Positions 41,835 to 51,660 of a stretch of 64,000 nt of DNA are shown here, piece by piece. The translations under genes were made by a program, and so were the position numbers. The DNA lies in contig CAUYUJ010003447.1 of the NCBI GenBank assembly GCA_963575745.1, positions 424,228 through 488,227 on the forward strand, in the 5' to 3' direction. This stretch comes from Prorocentrum cordatum. Lineage: Eukaryota; Sar; Dinophyceae; Prorocentrales; Prorocentraceae. The first letter of the stretch is position 1. Each line of letters starts with the position of its first letter. Under the pieces are notes generated by a model. That model ran no database searches and was not told where the DNA came from. It saw only the letters and a list, made by a program, of their open reading frames with translations.

Positions 41835-42140
41835 CTCCTCCTCTCTCCTCCTCCTCCTCCCTCCTCCTCCTCCTCCTCCTCCTCCTCCTCCTCCTCCTCC
41901 TCCTCTTCTTCTTTCTCCTCCTCCTCCTCCTCCTCCCCCTCCTTCTCCTCCTCCTCTTCCTCCTCCCTCCTCCTCCTCCTCCTCTTCCTCCTCCTAGCTC
42001 GCGGGGAGCGGGATGCGAAATAGTCGAAAATCCTCCTCCTCCTCCTGCTCCTCCTCCTCCTCCGCCTCCTCCTCCTCCTCCTCCTCCTCCTCCTCCAGGA
42101 ACGCCCTCCTCCTCCTCCTCCTCCTCCGCCTCCTCCAGGA
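41835..42140. repeat. TCC polypyrimidine tracts
   Basis: (TCC)n at 41835-41998 and 42027-42140, split by GCTCGCGGGGAGCGGGATGC. Confidence 0.9.
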
Positions 42141-42149
42141 ATTCCCCTG

Positions 42150-42254
42150 CCATGACCTTCCTTGAGGGCCCGACCAGAGCACCAGGACGACGTCCGAATC
42201 CCCGTCGAGGTTTTGGGCAGGCCAGGCAGGTTTATAGGTCTGGAGGGCCATTTT
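42150..42254 (+). repeat. Dispersed repeat H, plus-strand copy
   Basis: GACGTCCGAATCCCCGTCGA and GTTTATAGGTCTGGAGGGCC. Matches lie at 34230-34350 (minus) and 4575-4640. Confidence 0.55.
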
Positions 42255-42262
42255 TGCTAGCC

Positions 42263-42405
42263 TTGAGTCGGAGGGCCTGTCCCTTTACAGGAAAAAATAG
42301 TCGGGGGACGTTTTCTTGAAAATGTTTAAAGCATTGGGGGATTTTTTTTGTATTTTTGATTTTTCGCCCAACCCCCCCCCCTGTAGGGGAACAGGCCCGA
42401 CCTCA
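42263..42405 (+). mobile_element. Family I TIR element, older copy
   Basis: Left TTGAGTCGGAGGGCCTGTCC, right GGGGAACAGGCCCGACCTCA. Interior AAAAAATAGTCGGGGGACG and TTTTTCGCCCAA. Degenerate target duplication TGCTAGCC (42255-42262) / TGCTTGCT (42406-42413). Confidence 0.75.
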
Positions 42406-42413
42406 TGCTTGCT

Positions 42414-42676
42414 CTCCGGAAGATCAGGGTCTCTCTCCCCGTGGCGAGGGTACCTCGCTGCAGCCCTGGGCCCCAGGAGGGCCGGCGGGCGGGAGGCCGA
42501 AGGACGCAGGGGCGACGGGCCGGGGGAAGTGGTGCGCACCGGCTGAGGGCTGCGCGCAGGGCTTCGCAGTCCAGCTCGGCAGGACAACTTGCCTGCGCCC
42601 CGCTTGAAAGTATGGCTTCCCGCCCACGTCCGCTTGAGGACTGGTGCGATTCGATCGGGCCTTGACTTGTCTTGCA
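42414..42676. other. No gene recognised
   Basis: GC-rich sequence between a family I element and a CA tract. Frames open on both strands, no motif. Confidence 0.3.
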
Positions 42677-42701
42677 CGCACACACACACACACTCAAACA
42701 C

Positions 42702-42734
<33 letters not shown>

Positions 42735-42815
42735 AACAAACAAACAAAAACACACACACACACACACACTCACACTCACACACACACACATAAACACACA
42801 ATCACAATCACACAC
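42677..42815. repeat. CA dinucleotide tract
   Basis: (CA)n with AAACA interruptions. Confidence 0.95.
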
Positions 42816-42824
42816 GCGCACTTC

Positions 42825-42965
42825 TAGTGGCACGCGCTGATTTCTTGGATCGGCGGCGGGGCCCCCTGGCGGCGCCTCCAGCGCCGCCCCTGGCGCGCGG
42901 AGCGCGCCGGGGAGGGGGTCCAGCGCCGACCCATCCGGCCACTCCAGGGCGACGCGCGCGTTCAG
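42825..42965. mobile_element. Family IV element
   Basis: CGCGCTGATTTCTTGGATCG, GGGGCCCCCTGGCGGCGCCT and GGTCCAGCGCCGACCCATCC. The right arm is decayed. An 18-base G run lies close downstream (about 42997). Confidence 0.6.
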
Positions 42966-43230
42966 CAATCGTCTACTTTCGGGACCTCGCGCAGGGGGGG
43001 GGGGGGGGGGGCACAATGGGGGGGGGAGTGAGTTCGGTCCGTTGGCGCATCGAACCGTAGAGCAACGATGCAAAACGAGGTCTCCGGCCGCCGCCGGAAC
43101 CCGAAAGGTGTCGACAATCGGGGCGCGCGGGGGGCATCGTCGATGCGGCATCGTGTTTCGGAAATTCGATGCACCAGCAGATCGAACTCACCCCCCCCTC
43201 AGGGTCCCCCCTTTGACTGACCCCGATACC
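42966..43230. other. No gene recognised
   Basis: Contains the poly-G run and GGGGGGGGAGTGAGTTCGGT. GAACTCACCCCCCCC at 43188 is its inverted partner, so a decayed foldback of about 175 bp (43018-43195) is possible. TTCGGTCCGTTGGCGCATCGA and TCGATGCACCAGCAGATCGAA lie just inside the two arms. Confidence 0.4.
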
Positions 43231-43346
43231 TGGCATCGCTCGGACGTGTGTACTTTTCTCGGCGAGGAGCATCTTGCATCATCTTGCGAGACACAATACG
43301 TACGACACCGAAACAGGCATGGGGGATGGACGTCCGAGCAATGGCA
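43231..43346 (+). mobile_element. Family V TIR element, diverged
   Basis: TGGCATCGCTCGGACGTGTG at the left, ACGTCCGAGCAATGGCAA at the right. The interior is shortened. Confidence 0.7.
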
Positions 43347-43699
43347 AGTCTAGTATGTGATTGGTGGCGCGCGTTCTTTGGCCGTACTACGTGGATAATT
43401 CAATGCTAGAAGATGTTTGCACTACACGCTCGGTCTTCGGCCGTGCGCGTTCAGGGTGGGGCGCGCAGTAACATTACGTTATTGTGCGTCCCACTCCACC
43501 TTCGTCCGCGCGGAATTCCGAACGTCTGTGTCCATGTATCCATCGCGACACGCTAGCAAAAGTTCCCGACCGTGGTGTCCCGCGCGGGCTTGGCTCGGGC
43601 CCGCCTGCCTGGCTTTCTTGACGCGCGCAGATCGAGGAGTGCACGACCTGCGCCTACTCGCCAGAAGACTGCGGTGGCGGGGACGGTCACGTCGCTTCT
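43347..43699. other. No gene recognised; one imperfect palindrome
   Basis: GTGGGGCGCGCAGTAAC (43456-43472) is mirrored by GTTATTGTGCGTCCCAC (43478-43494). Confidence 0.45.
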
Positions 43700-44300
43700 G
43701 CCGGTGCTCCCACCTGGTGCTCCCACCTGGTGCTCCCACCTGGTGCCCCGTGTGGCTCTCCATGCCCCCTCGCCCCGCCCCTGCGAGGTGCGCGACCTGC
43801 GCGAGGAGGAGTGCGAGGGCCGCGCGAGTTGGGTCATGTGCGCCTACTTCGGACCCCGCCGCCGACGAGGGCGACGACGACGACGACGAGGGCGACGACG
43901 AGGAGGGCGACGACGGCGACGAGGGCGACGACGGCTCCGCCGCCGCCCACGAGGGTGACGAGGAGCAGGATCGGGAGGGAACAAAAGAGTGCCAGTGGCG
44001 CGCCGCCGCCGGGAGCCCTGGCGGCGAGGCGCTGCGCCGATGCATGCCCGAAGGCCCGGCAGTTCTTCGGCAGTGGCGCGCTGGTGGGCTCGATGCTGTT
44101 GCTGCCCCCGCGCGCCCCCCCCCTTTCCCTCCCCCTCGATGCTTAATTCAAGCTTCGCGCGGCCCGCTTAGCCTCGACCTGAAGAGGTGTGTTCTCGACC
44201 CGCGAATCAAAACTGTTTCTGCCCCCGTAACGACGACGACGAGGGCGCGACGAGCACGACGGCGAGGGTGACGAGGGCGACGGCGATGGCGAGCCGGCCC
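43700..44300 (+). repeat. 14-bp tandem repeat and GAC/GGC low complexity; long frame
   Basis: GGTGCTCCCACCT occurs four times in tandem (about 43702-43745). GACGACGACGAC/GAGGGCGAC repeats lie at 43865-43945 and 44228-44295. A 284-codon plus frame (43417-44271) covers them, with an acidic DEGDDDDDEGDD-type middle. It may be partly coding, but nothing outside the repeats is recognisable. Confidence 0.5.
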
Positions 44301-44667
44301 CGCCGCGCGCGTGCCTCGGCTCTCGTCTTTCTGGCCTCCCCTTCCAAAAAGAGCATCCGCTGTGAATACAAACTTGGACGAAGACGAGGACGAGGAAAGG
44401 GCGAGGACGCAAGCTAGGTGCGTTCGCGCCATAATTGACATCCTACCCCTCCCACCCATTCCTTCCCATCGCGCTACTATTTTCTCCATCCGCGGATGCG
44501 TGCCATGATCAGGCTGCGCTAATGTGAAAAAGCAATGTGAACGTAAACCTGGACGACGACGAGTGCAATGGAGCGGCGAGGAGCAGGGGCGAGGAGGAGA
44601 GCGGAAGGAACATACGCGGGGAGACGGGGAGGGAGTCGAACCAGCATATGCAACATCAGCATCTTCC
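44301..44667. other. No gene recognised; diverged direct repeat
   Basis: GTGAATACAAACTTGGACGAAGACGAGGACGAG (44361) resembles GTGAACGTAAACCTGGACGACGACGAG (44537), so the two sites share a dispersed repeat. Confidence 0.4.
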
Positions 44668-44793
44668 TGCACAGGTCCGCGCGCGGATCTCTTGGACCGG
44701 CGCCGGAGCCCTCCGCTTGGCGCGCGGGGCGTCGCCGGAGACGCCTTCGAGGGGGGGCCCCAGCGCCGATTCAAGGAATGCACGCGCGCCTCC
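44668..44793. mobile_element. Family IV element, decayed
   Basis: CGCGCGCGGATCTCTTGGAC at the left, GGGCCCCAGCGCCGATTCAA and GGAATGCACGCGCGCCTCCG at the right. The GC-rich centre has its own inverted core (GGCGTCGCCGGAGACGCC). Confidence 0.6.
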
Positions 44794-45158
44794 GGAAGTT
44801 CCGGGGGTGGACAGACCTCCTAATTTCAACGGCACCGCAACGGGTACTTACTAACGGGTACTTTGCAATTTTGCCGAAAGTTGCCACTTTAGGGCCTCTT
44901 TCTGGCAATGCAGCGTTGCCCGCATCGGGAAGGGTTGGGTTCGCTGGGTCACTGGCCAAAGTACCCGTTAGTGGAGTCCCCGTTTGAGGGGCGCTGATAA
45001 TTACCCTGACACGTCGATTAAGGAATTGGCCGTTTTCGTTTCGCGAGAGGACGTCGCGGCCGTCATTTTTGCGGGTCCAGGTCCGTCGGTTTCGGTCCCA
45101 GGCCGTTTTCGCTAAGGGGAGGTTTACTCAAGGAGGTTTGTCCACCGCCGAAAGTTCC
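44794..45158. mobile_element. Nested inverted-repeat elements
   Basis: Outer arms: GGAAGTTCCGGGGGTGGACA (from 44794) against TCCACCGCCGAAAGTTCC (ending 45158), about 27 bp with few mismatches. Inside, ACTAACGGGTACTTTG (44850-44865) and CAAAGTACCCGTTAGT (44957-44972) are perfect 16-bp inverted partners. This reads as one TIR element inside another. Single copies in the window. Confidence 0.6.
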
Positions 45159-45340
45159 CATGATGCACTTTGTTTGTTTTTTGTTTTTCCGCCCGCGTCT
45201 CTCGCTTCTCGTCTGCCGGCCTCCCGGGGTCCCAGGGCGACGAGGCACTCTCGCCACCAGGGGGGGGGCGGGGAGGTCCGCCCGTCGCGGGCTCACGTGG
45301 CACCTTCCTGGGTCCTGGGGCCGTCAAGGAGCAGGTCTTC

Positions 45341-45738
45341 AAGCAGTGGCGAAGCGTCCTGGCTCGCCTATCTATAGCCCTACCAAACACTGTTCAGGAG
45401 GAACAGAAACACACAGACACAATTAATCGTCGACTTCCAGGAAAATATGGGGAAATATGGGAAGTGGGGGGGAAGACAAACACCCAGAAGATATGGGAAA
45501 ATATGGGGAATCCTTTTATTTGTGTGTATTTATTTGTGTGTCCCACGGCCCCTTCAAATGTTCTAAAAACCTTTTGAGGTTTCCACGAAATGTTCTTAGA
45601 ACATTTCTGGTTGAGACTGTCTTGTTTTAACACATCGGGTTAATGTTATAACATTGTTTTTGTTCTTGGCATTTTTGGGGGTTCTGAGAACATTTCGTGG
45701 TAGGACTATAGCAATGCCTGGACGGTCGGTCCCTGCTC
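45341..45738 (+). mobile_element. Family II TIR element interrupted by a family E element
   Basis: AAGCAGTGGCGAAGCGTCCT at the left, GACGGTCGGTCCCTGCTC at the right. The inner TATAGCCCTACC and GGTAGGACTATAG extend the inverted match. The family II interior is split at CACTGTTC / AAATGTTC by the element at 45396-45552. Confidence 0.85.
45396..45552 (+). mobile_element. Family E element nested in family II
   Basis: AGGAGGAACAGAAACACACA, ACACAATTAATCGTCGACTT at the left. TATTTGTGTGTCCCACGGCCCC at the right. TTCA at both edges may be the target duplication. Intact ends and close likeness to 30019-30175 and 33999-34154 suggest recent spread. Confidence 0.85.
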
Positions 45739-46019
45739 AAGGTCCGGATGAGAAAGCGGTGCCTGGAGATGCCCCAGGGAAAGTGCCCGTTTTCTTCAGG
45801 ATTCCTTTCTTTCATGCCATCGAACATTCGAGTTTTTCATGTTGCAACTTCGGGGTCGGGGTGCCTCGCTTGCACCCCAAACGTGTATTTTCTTCCGCCC
45901 GACGCCGGCTCGATGTGGATTCGACACAGAAGCGAAGCGGATAGGTGCGCGACGAGACAGACAAGGCCCCCCACAAGATGCAGCATGAAGTTTCGATTTC
46001 TTTACAACGTTGGTTTCTT
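45739..46019. other. No gene recognised
   Basis: Mixed sequence, no motif or repeat seen. Confidence 0.35.
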
Positions 46020-46160
46020 TGGTGCGACCCTGGGGCCCCTCGGGGCTGTCCTGGGGCCTCCTGGAGACAAGTGTTGGGGGTTGTTTTGGGTTCCCTTTGG
46101 GCTCTCTTGGAGCCAGCGGGGGCTCTGGCGGGCCCCTCTCGGGCCCCTGTCGCCCCTGCC
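46020..46160 (+). repeat. CCTGGGGCCCCT/TTGGGTTCCC degenerate repeat
   Basis: CCTGGGGCCCCTCGGGG, GGGGTTGTTTTGGG and GCGGGCCCCTCTCGGGCCCC. Related to other CTTGGGG-type repeats in the window. Confidence 0.45.
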
Positions 46161-46205
46161 AGTTTAGGCCGCAGTGCTGTTCTTGCCACTTATGCAGGCG
46201 ATGTC

Positions 46206-46385
46206 TATATCCACATCCAGTGCGTCTTGAAGTTTCGGGCTCTCGTCCCCAAAAACATGAGGCGCACTGGATATGGATTAAGATCTGGCCCCCAAAGGCT
46301 ACATTTTATCCAATCCATATCCAGTGCGCCTCGGCCTCGCGGCGCCCCTTCCAAGAGAGTCCAAGACGCACTGGATATGGATATA
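46206..46385. mobile_element. Nested TIR element built on ACTGGATATGGAT
   Basis: Outer arms 46206-46229 and 46362-46385 match at 23 of 24 (TATATCCACATCCAGTGCGT versus ACGCACTGGATATGGATATA). Inner arms 46259-46279 and 46312-46332 match perfectly over 21 bp (GGCGCACTGGATATGGATT). Outer and inner arms are related to each other, so one element inserted into, or duplicated within, another of its kind. Related arms lie at 58615-58674. Confidence 0.75.
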
Positions 46386-48354
46386 CTTATTGCCCGCAAC
46401 TTAGAGATCTCGATGGGGGCCAGAACAATATCCATGAGCAGTGATACGCCGCCGTGGGGAGCCAACCGGCGTGATGCTGCCGAAAAACTACCAGGCTTTC
46501 TGACGGGATACTGGCGGCGGCGTGTCATGGGTCATGGATTGTTCTGCCTCCGTCCCGAAGCGCCTCGAGATTCCGAGGCCCACCTGAATGCTGCAAAGGC
46601 AAGAATCCTATAGTCGTTGAGAAACAGTGCGGTTACAATAGTTTGGGGCTCTCGGGGGCTGCTTCGGGAGTCCCAGGGCAGTCGGACCTGAAGCTATGTT
46701 GGGACAAACCGGGGCCATGGCGAAGGCCATCTTGGGTTACCTGGGGGCCCGCGCTGGAGCCATCTCGAAGGAGGCTCGACAGCGCGGTGAGACAGTGCTT
46801 GGAGTTGTTAGGCTTTCTTCGGCCGCTTTGGGAACCTCTAGGGGTAAATGCAATGCCACCTTCGCATGTCCCCATGTCATATTCCGGAGCACACATGCAT
46901 TGGGGGGCACGGATCTCTTTGTCCTGGAGCCAGATACAATATTTGTTTGCCATACTCGAGTAAATGAGGAATTTGGTAAAGCACATTTTCGTCTCCATGA
47001 ATGTCAATGCTTCGCTAGGGGGCCCAGTCATCGCGCCGCCTGCAGAAAGGGATGGAATTCTTTCAGGGTTGAGTTCATTGCCATGCCGCTGCACAGCGAT
47101 CTAGTGTTCCTGCCGGTTCCTGCCGACTGAAGATCAGTGCGTCTGAATGTGTCGGAGCATGCTTATTCGGAGCAGGTTTTGACTATCATCGTCGCATCCC
47201 AAGCAATCGTTTTCACGCAGCTTGGTACGCCACTGTTTCGATCGCGTGGTCAGCATAACGAAGCTCTTAGCTGTAACACTGATGTGCGGGTGGAGGGTGA
47301 AGCATTGCTTCGGAATGTCATGCGGACGGAGGCGGACGATGAGGACGCACGGGAAGACGATGTTGAGGATCAGGATGAGGGGAGGTGGGCGGTCGTTGTC
47401 TGCCGATCAAATGTGCGGTCTCGGGCGTGGAGCGTTTGCGCCCCGCCGTGTTTACGGCGGTGTAATGTTTGGACAGAGGCGTGTTGGCGAGGCGCGCAGC
47501 AGAGGCGATTCTGACATAACGAAGTTGAGCATCATCGGTGGTCCTACTTGACGCATGCCCTCTCTACCAGGCATACCGCGTGACTGACTGCCCATCGTGA
47601 TATCACATTGTTTTCCGCGCGTGGTATGTCATGTTATTCCGTGCTTTCTCAACCGCAGGTGAGGCCCTTCCTGTGTCTCACATGTGGCAGTGATGACACG
47701 CTCGGTAGTAACAGCAACGTGAAGGGCAGATCGAGTTGACCAGTGGCATGTCTGCAGAGCATATCAAGTTATGTCGTGCTCGCCCACGTGTTGTACATGC
47801 GAGGACGCATGGGCGGCTGGTTCAGCATCTCGGCCTGCGTCTTCATGTATTTGGTGAAGGATTTGATGGACCTCAGGTGCTGCTCGCGACTGTGCGGCTG
47901 ACGCACACGAGATCATTTCTTAGACGGGCTGCTCGAGATGTGCAGTCTGTAAAACGAACGATGCTTGTATACAGCGAGACGCTCGCCATTGAGGCCAGCC
48001 CTGAGGCTTCGAGTCGGAGATCTACTACAGACTTGACTTACCCAAGCAGTGCACATTTCGTCGGATCTACACAGAGTTTTGTATCCCAAAAATGGCATGC
48101 TCGTCGGATCTACGCAAGGTGCGTCGCATGTTCGTAGGGCTACATACATTCGACGTACTTGTTGGTGGTTCGGCGAACCTTTTTTCAATATTGGGGTGAA
48201 TCAGCTACGGAGTCGATATCCTACTCGAATTCTTGGTGGTAGCGATGGGATCGGGTCAGTGGCGGATGCCTCGACTGCGCCCATTGACCAGCGATAGGGG
48301 TCTGATAGCCCGCCCCACGAAGCAACGTCTGGATTCGCTATCGGGAACCTGTCG
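46386..48354. other. No gene recognised
   Basis: The longest repeat-poor stretch of the window (about 2 kb), less GC-rich than its surroundings. It contains a GAGGATCAGGATGAGG purine patch (about 47305-47400) and a CGTCGGATCTAC direct repeat (48059, 48104). Frames up to about 145 codons on plus have no recognisable domain. If a hidden exon exists in the right half, this is a place to look. Confidence 0.4.
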
Positions 48355-48410
48355 TCTGCCAGCGATGCATCGTCGGTTTCAGCTCGATGCTTCCCCGCCC
48401 CGAGCAGGTC
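48355..48410 (+). repeat. Copy of the GATGCATCG..GATTCCAG repeat
   Basis: CCAGCGATGCATCGTCGGTT and CAGCTCGATGC align with 53090-53125 and 5562-5602. Confidence 0.45.
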
Positions 48411-48624
48411 CCCCTTCCTCGTTGCCCCTCGGCTGTCGCGTACACCCAGATAGCCGACGATGTGGCGTGCTCCATCCGGGTGTCTCCCCAGGTCTCGGCG
48501 TGTGGGGGCCGTCCTCGAGCCCCATAGGACCATCGGGAACGGACACGGGGCGAACAGCTGCCCCCCCCCGAGGGGGAGCGGTCCGGGACCTCCTGGGGCC
48601 GCGGATTGGAAGCAGCAGATCGCT
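48411..48624. other. No gene recognised
   Basis: GC-rich sequence before a family V element. No motif. Confidence 0.3.
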
Positions 48625-48754
48625 TGGCATCGCTCGGACGTGTGCATTTTTCCGTCGCCGAGGACCATCGAGGAGCATCCTTGATCATTTGGCGATAAAA
48701 ACCACGCACGAAACCGAACACAAGCACAGGAGATGGACGTCCGAGCGATGGCCA
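48625..48754 (+). mobile_element. Family V TIR element
   Basis: TGGCATCGCTCGGACGTGTG at the left, GGACGTCCGAGCGATGGCCA at the right. Interior GAGGACCATCGAGGAGCATC and ACCACGCACGAAACCGAA nearly identical to 33133-33260. Confidence 0.85.
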
Positions 48755-49070
48755 GATCGGCGGATGTTAGGGCAGCGGGCGGGCGGGCGGCCAGGCCCCA
48801 GCGGGACGAGGCCGGCAGGCGGGCCAGCGGGAGGAGGTGGAAGAAGAGGGGAGCAAGCCGGGAACAGGAGCGGGTCATCGTTCCTGCGCTTGGGGCCGTC
48901 GTGCTTTCCCCCTCGGTCCGTCGGCCTCGTCTCCCTCCTGCTGTGCTTCGTCCCGTCGTCGGCCTCCGCCCTTGCCGCAGCAGCGGCACGAAGTCCGCTT
49001 CGGAGGCACATTCCAAAGATTGTATGCCCGAGGCGCCGAAAGAACACCACGCAGGACAAAGGAAGAGGAG
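48755..49070. other. No gene recognised
   Basis: GC-rich, open in several frames on both strands without a recognised motif. Confidence 0.3.
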
Positions 49071-49320
49071 GAGATGGAGGAGGAGAAGGAGTAGGAGTAG
49101 GAGTAGGAGTAGGAGGAGGAGGAGGAGGAGGAGGAGGAGGAGAAGGAGGAGGAGGAGGAGGAGGAGGAGGAGGAAGAGAAGGAGGAGAGGGAGGAGGAGG
49201 AGCAGTGGCGAAGAGCAGGGGTGGAGGAGGAGGAGGAGGAAGAGGTGGAGGAGGAGGAGGAGGAGGAGGAGGAGGAGGAGGAGGAGGGGAGGATGAGGAG
49301 GAGCAGGAGGAGGAGCAGCG
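49071..49320. repeat. GGA/GAG polypurine tract
   Basis: (GGA)n with a short GTAGGA block at 49090-49110. Confidence 0.9.
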
Positions 49321-49454
49321 GGGCTCGGGTGCTTCGGCGTCGCTGATTGGCCTCTCGTGGGGCGGGCGAGGCGGTTCCAAGGATGCGCTCGGCAGCGGCC
49401 TTTGGCGCGCCCCTCGCCTCCTGGCGCGGGTTCCCTTGCTGTTGTCCGAGGGCC

Positions 49455-49660
49455 CATTTCGAATCGATCTGCCCGACTCGATGTCGGTTTCGGCCCGCCC
49501 ATTCCGATTCGATCCTGGTGTTCTTGCGGTCCGGTGCGGCCCGATGCTTGCATAGCGTTGTTATGCATTCTGGTGCAGCGGGTCTGGTGCGATGTCGATT
49601 CCGTGCCGTCGCAGCCCGATCCGACGTACAGTCCGATTCGAGTCGGTTTCCCGTCTCCAT
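49455..49660 (+). repeat. Family VI dispersed repeat
   Basis: ATTCCGATTCGATCCTGGTG, GATGCTTGCATAGCGTTGTT, GGTGCAG and CGATCCGACGTACAGTCCGA. The last also occurs at 55500-55520 (CGATCCGACGTACACTCCGA). Confidence 0.65.
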
Positions 49661-50192
49661 GCTGACAGGGTCTGCCCCCCCCCCCACCCTACCCACCCAA
49701 GGTGCAGCATCGAGCTCTCCACGTGGATGAACCACGCCTCTGGCTACAATGCTGGCACGACACGGGTCCCAGCCCGCAAGTTCGGATGGACATCCGGGGC
49801 GGGGGTGTGCGCGGAGTGTGCGCGCGGAGCAGGTCGGGTCTTGCTGCGGGCCCGTGGTGGTGTTGCTCGGGCCCCGCACGCGGGATGAGTCGTCTGGTGG
49901 CGGTGCTGAGAGGGCATGAGCCTGAGCCAAGCTACATTGCCGAGGTGGCCAAGGGTGCGTATGAGGCGCGCGCGCGTGTGTGACTCTTGCATGTCACATT
50001 GTCCTCGCGCATCGGCTCTGGCCATGCGGTGGCCAGAGCCGATGCCGTCTACCTGCAATGGCGAGGTGGGCTGGGGGTCTGGTTCTTGGCGGCGGGTGGC
50101 GCTGGCCGATGGGTGTCGACGTCGCGCGGCAACGTCTGCTCGCGAGGGGGGTCGGTCGGTTAGGGGCTAACGGCGGGGATAGCGCCCCCTCA
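49661..50192. other. No gene recognised; one hairpin
   Basis: ATCGGCTCTGGCCATGCGGTGGCCAGAGCCGAT (50010-50042) is a perfect 14-bp-arm palindrome. No coding motif. Confidence 0.55.
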
Positions 50193-50200
50193 CGCTTATT

Positions 50201-50263
50201 TAAGTCGGGCTTATTTTATTTTTTCGTCGAAAATCATTATGTAGGGGGACACGCCCGACATAA
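50201..50263 (+). mobile_element. Family I element, short internally deleted copy (63 bp)
   Basis: TAAGTCGGGCTT at the left, GTAGGGGGACACGCCCGACA at the right, TTTCGTCGAAAATC in the middle. A perfect 8-bp duplication CGCTTATT flanks it (50193-50200 and 50264-50271), which fixes both ends of the family. Confidence 0.85.
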
Positions 50264-50564
50264 CGCTTATTACCAAGCGCGGAGTACATTGGATTCACCA
50301 GCCGGGAGGTTAACAAGGTGTGTGTGTGTGTGTGACGCCGGTTTTGTCCTGGGCACGGCTGCGGCGGCGGCGGTGCATCCTTGTGCACTCCTGTGCGTCC
50401 TGCGTGCGCTGGCTTCGCCTGTTCCCCACCAAGTTGAGTGTTTTTGCTGCAAGCCCGCTCGCCTCGCGCAGTTACCCACCCGCAGCGCCTGGTGGAATTT
50501 CGCACAGTAGACAGGGGCCCTATATGTGATTCGCTGTAGTGGTGTCAATCGGCCGCTGAAGGCA
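50264..50564. other. No gene recognised
   Basis: A short GTGTGTGTGTG run (50320) and mixed sequence. Confidence 0.3.
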
Positions 50565-50750
50565 ACGTGTATATATATATATATATATGTACACACACAA
50601 ACGTCATACATATATACATAGATATGTGTGTATATATATATATATATATATCGATGTACACATGTATGGGCATGTATATATATATATATATATATATGTG
50701 TGGGTCTGCGTGTGTGTGTATGTGTGTCTGTGTGCCCGCGTGCTCGTAGC
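50565..50750. repeat. TA and TG dinucleotide tracts
   Basis: Four (TA)n blocks between 50569 and 50697, then (TG)n to about 50730. Confidence 0.9.
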
Positions 50751-51341
50751 CCATTCTAGCTCTCGCAGTGGTGACGTCACTCGGCCGCTGGAAGACAGTG
50801 TCTCTTCCGCTCGAGGCTCCGCACAGCTTGACCAGTCGGTGGGGCAACCTGCCTACCTCCACCTGCAATGCCGGGGGTGCTTGCTACCCCTCGCCGCCAC
50901 GGTGCCGTCACCTCGCTGGAGAAGAAATCTGTGTGTACGCACGCGTGTGTGTGTGTGTGGTATGTGTGTGTGTGTGTGTGCGCATGCTCTTTTGTATCGC
51001 TCGGTGTTCCGCCCCAGCGGCGCCTGCGCGCGTCCTCTCGGGAGGTTCAGATGTCACCACGGTTTGACTCGGAGGCCAGTCAGCGCTGACGGCGTCCCCC
51101 TTTGAGCCTGTACCGCTGACTCGTCTCTTCTGCTTGTCGTGGGAGACGCGGAGACGTGTCTGTGTGTGCATGTGTGTGAGGGTGTGGGCCCCTTCGCGAT
51201 GCTCGTGTGCATCCCGCTGCAGTTCTCGCGACAGTGGGTGCCACGTCGCCGGTCTATGAGAAGGTACCCATGCGTGTTTGCGTGTGCATGGTTAGGCGTG
51301 GCAGGCTTGCTGCGGGATGCCGCGTTGAGGGCCAGGAAAGT
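50751..51341. other. Direct repeat and GT runs, no gene recognised
   Basis: GTGGTGACGTCACTCGGCCGCTGGAAG (50768) resembles GTGGTGTCAATCGGCCGCTGAAGG (50539). A (GT)n patch lies at 50944-50980. No motif. Confidence 0.45.
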
Positions 51342-51496
51342 CAGGAGAGGAAAAAACACACAGACACAAGTAGTCTTCGATTCCCCAGAACACATAGGAA
51401 AATATAGGAAGTGGGGGGAATTACAGAAGCCCAGAACAGATGGGAAAATATGGGACATCTTGTTATGTGTGTGTATTTATTCTCTTGCACAGGGTG
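51342..51496 (+). mobile_element. Family E element, full copy
   Basis: AGGAGAGGAAAAAACACACA, ACACAAGTAGTCTTCGATTC at the left. TTATTCTCTTGCACAGGG at the right. Central GAAGTGGGGGGAATTACAGA. Confidence 0.75.
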
Positions 51497-51539
51497 TCTA
51501 GAGCTCCCACCACTTTACTTCGGCACCGCACCCCCCCCC

Positions 51540-51540
51540 T

Positions 51541-51571
<31 letters not shown>

Positions 51572-51655
51572 CATCATCACCATCACCATCATCCTCACCA
51601 TCATCACCATCACAATCACCATCATCATCATCATCATCCACATCATCATCATCAT
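51540..51655. repeat. ATC trinucleotide tract
   Basis: (CAT)n with CAC interruptions, giving poly-Ile/His frames. Confidence 0.9.
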
Positions 51656-51660
51656 GCGCC

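Noticed and set aside
48201-49930. 351-455 codon frames on both strands
   Set aside because: Span a family V element and a GGA tract. Composition-driven.
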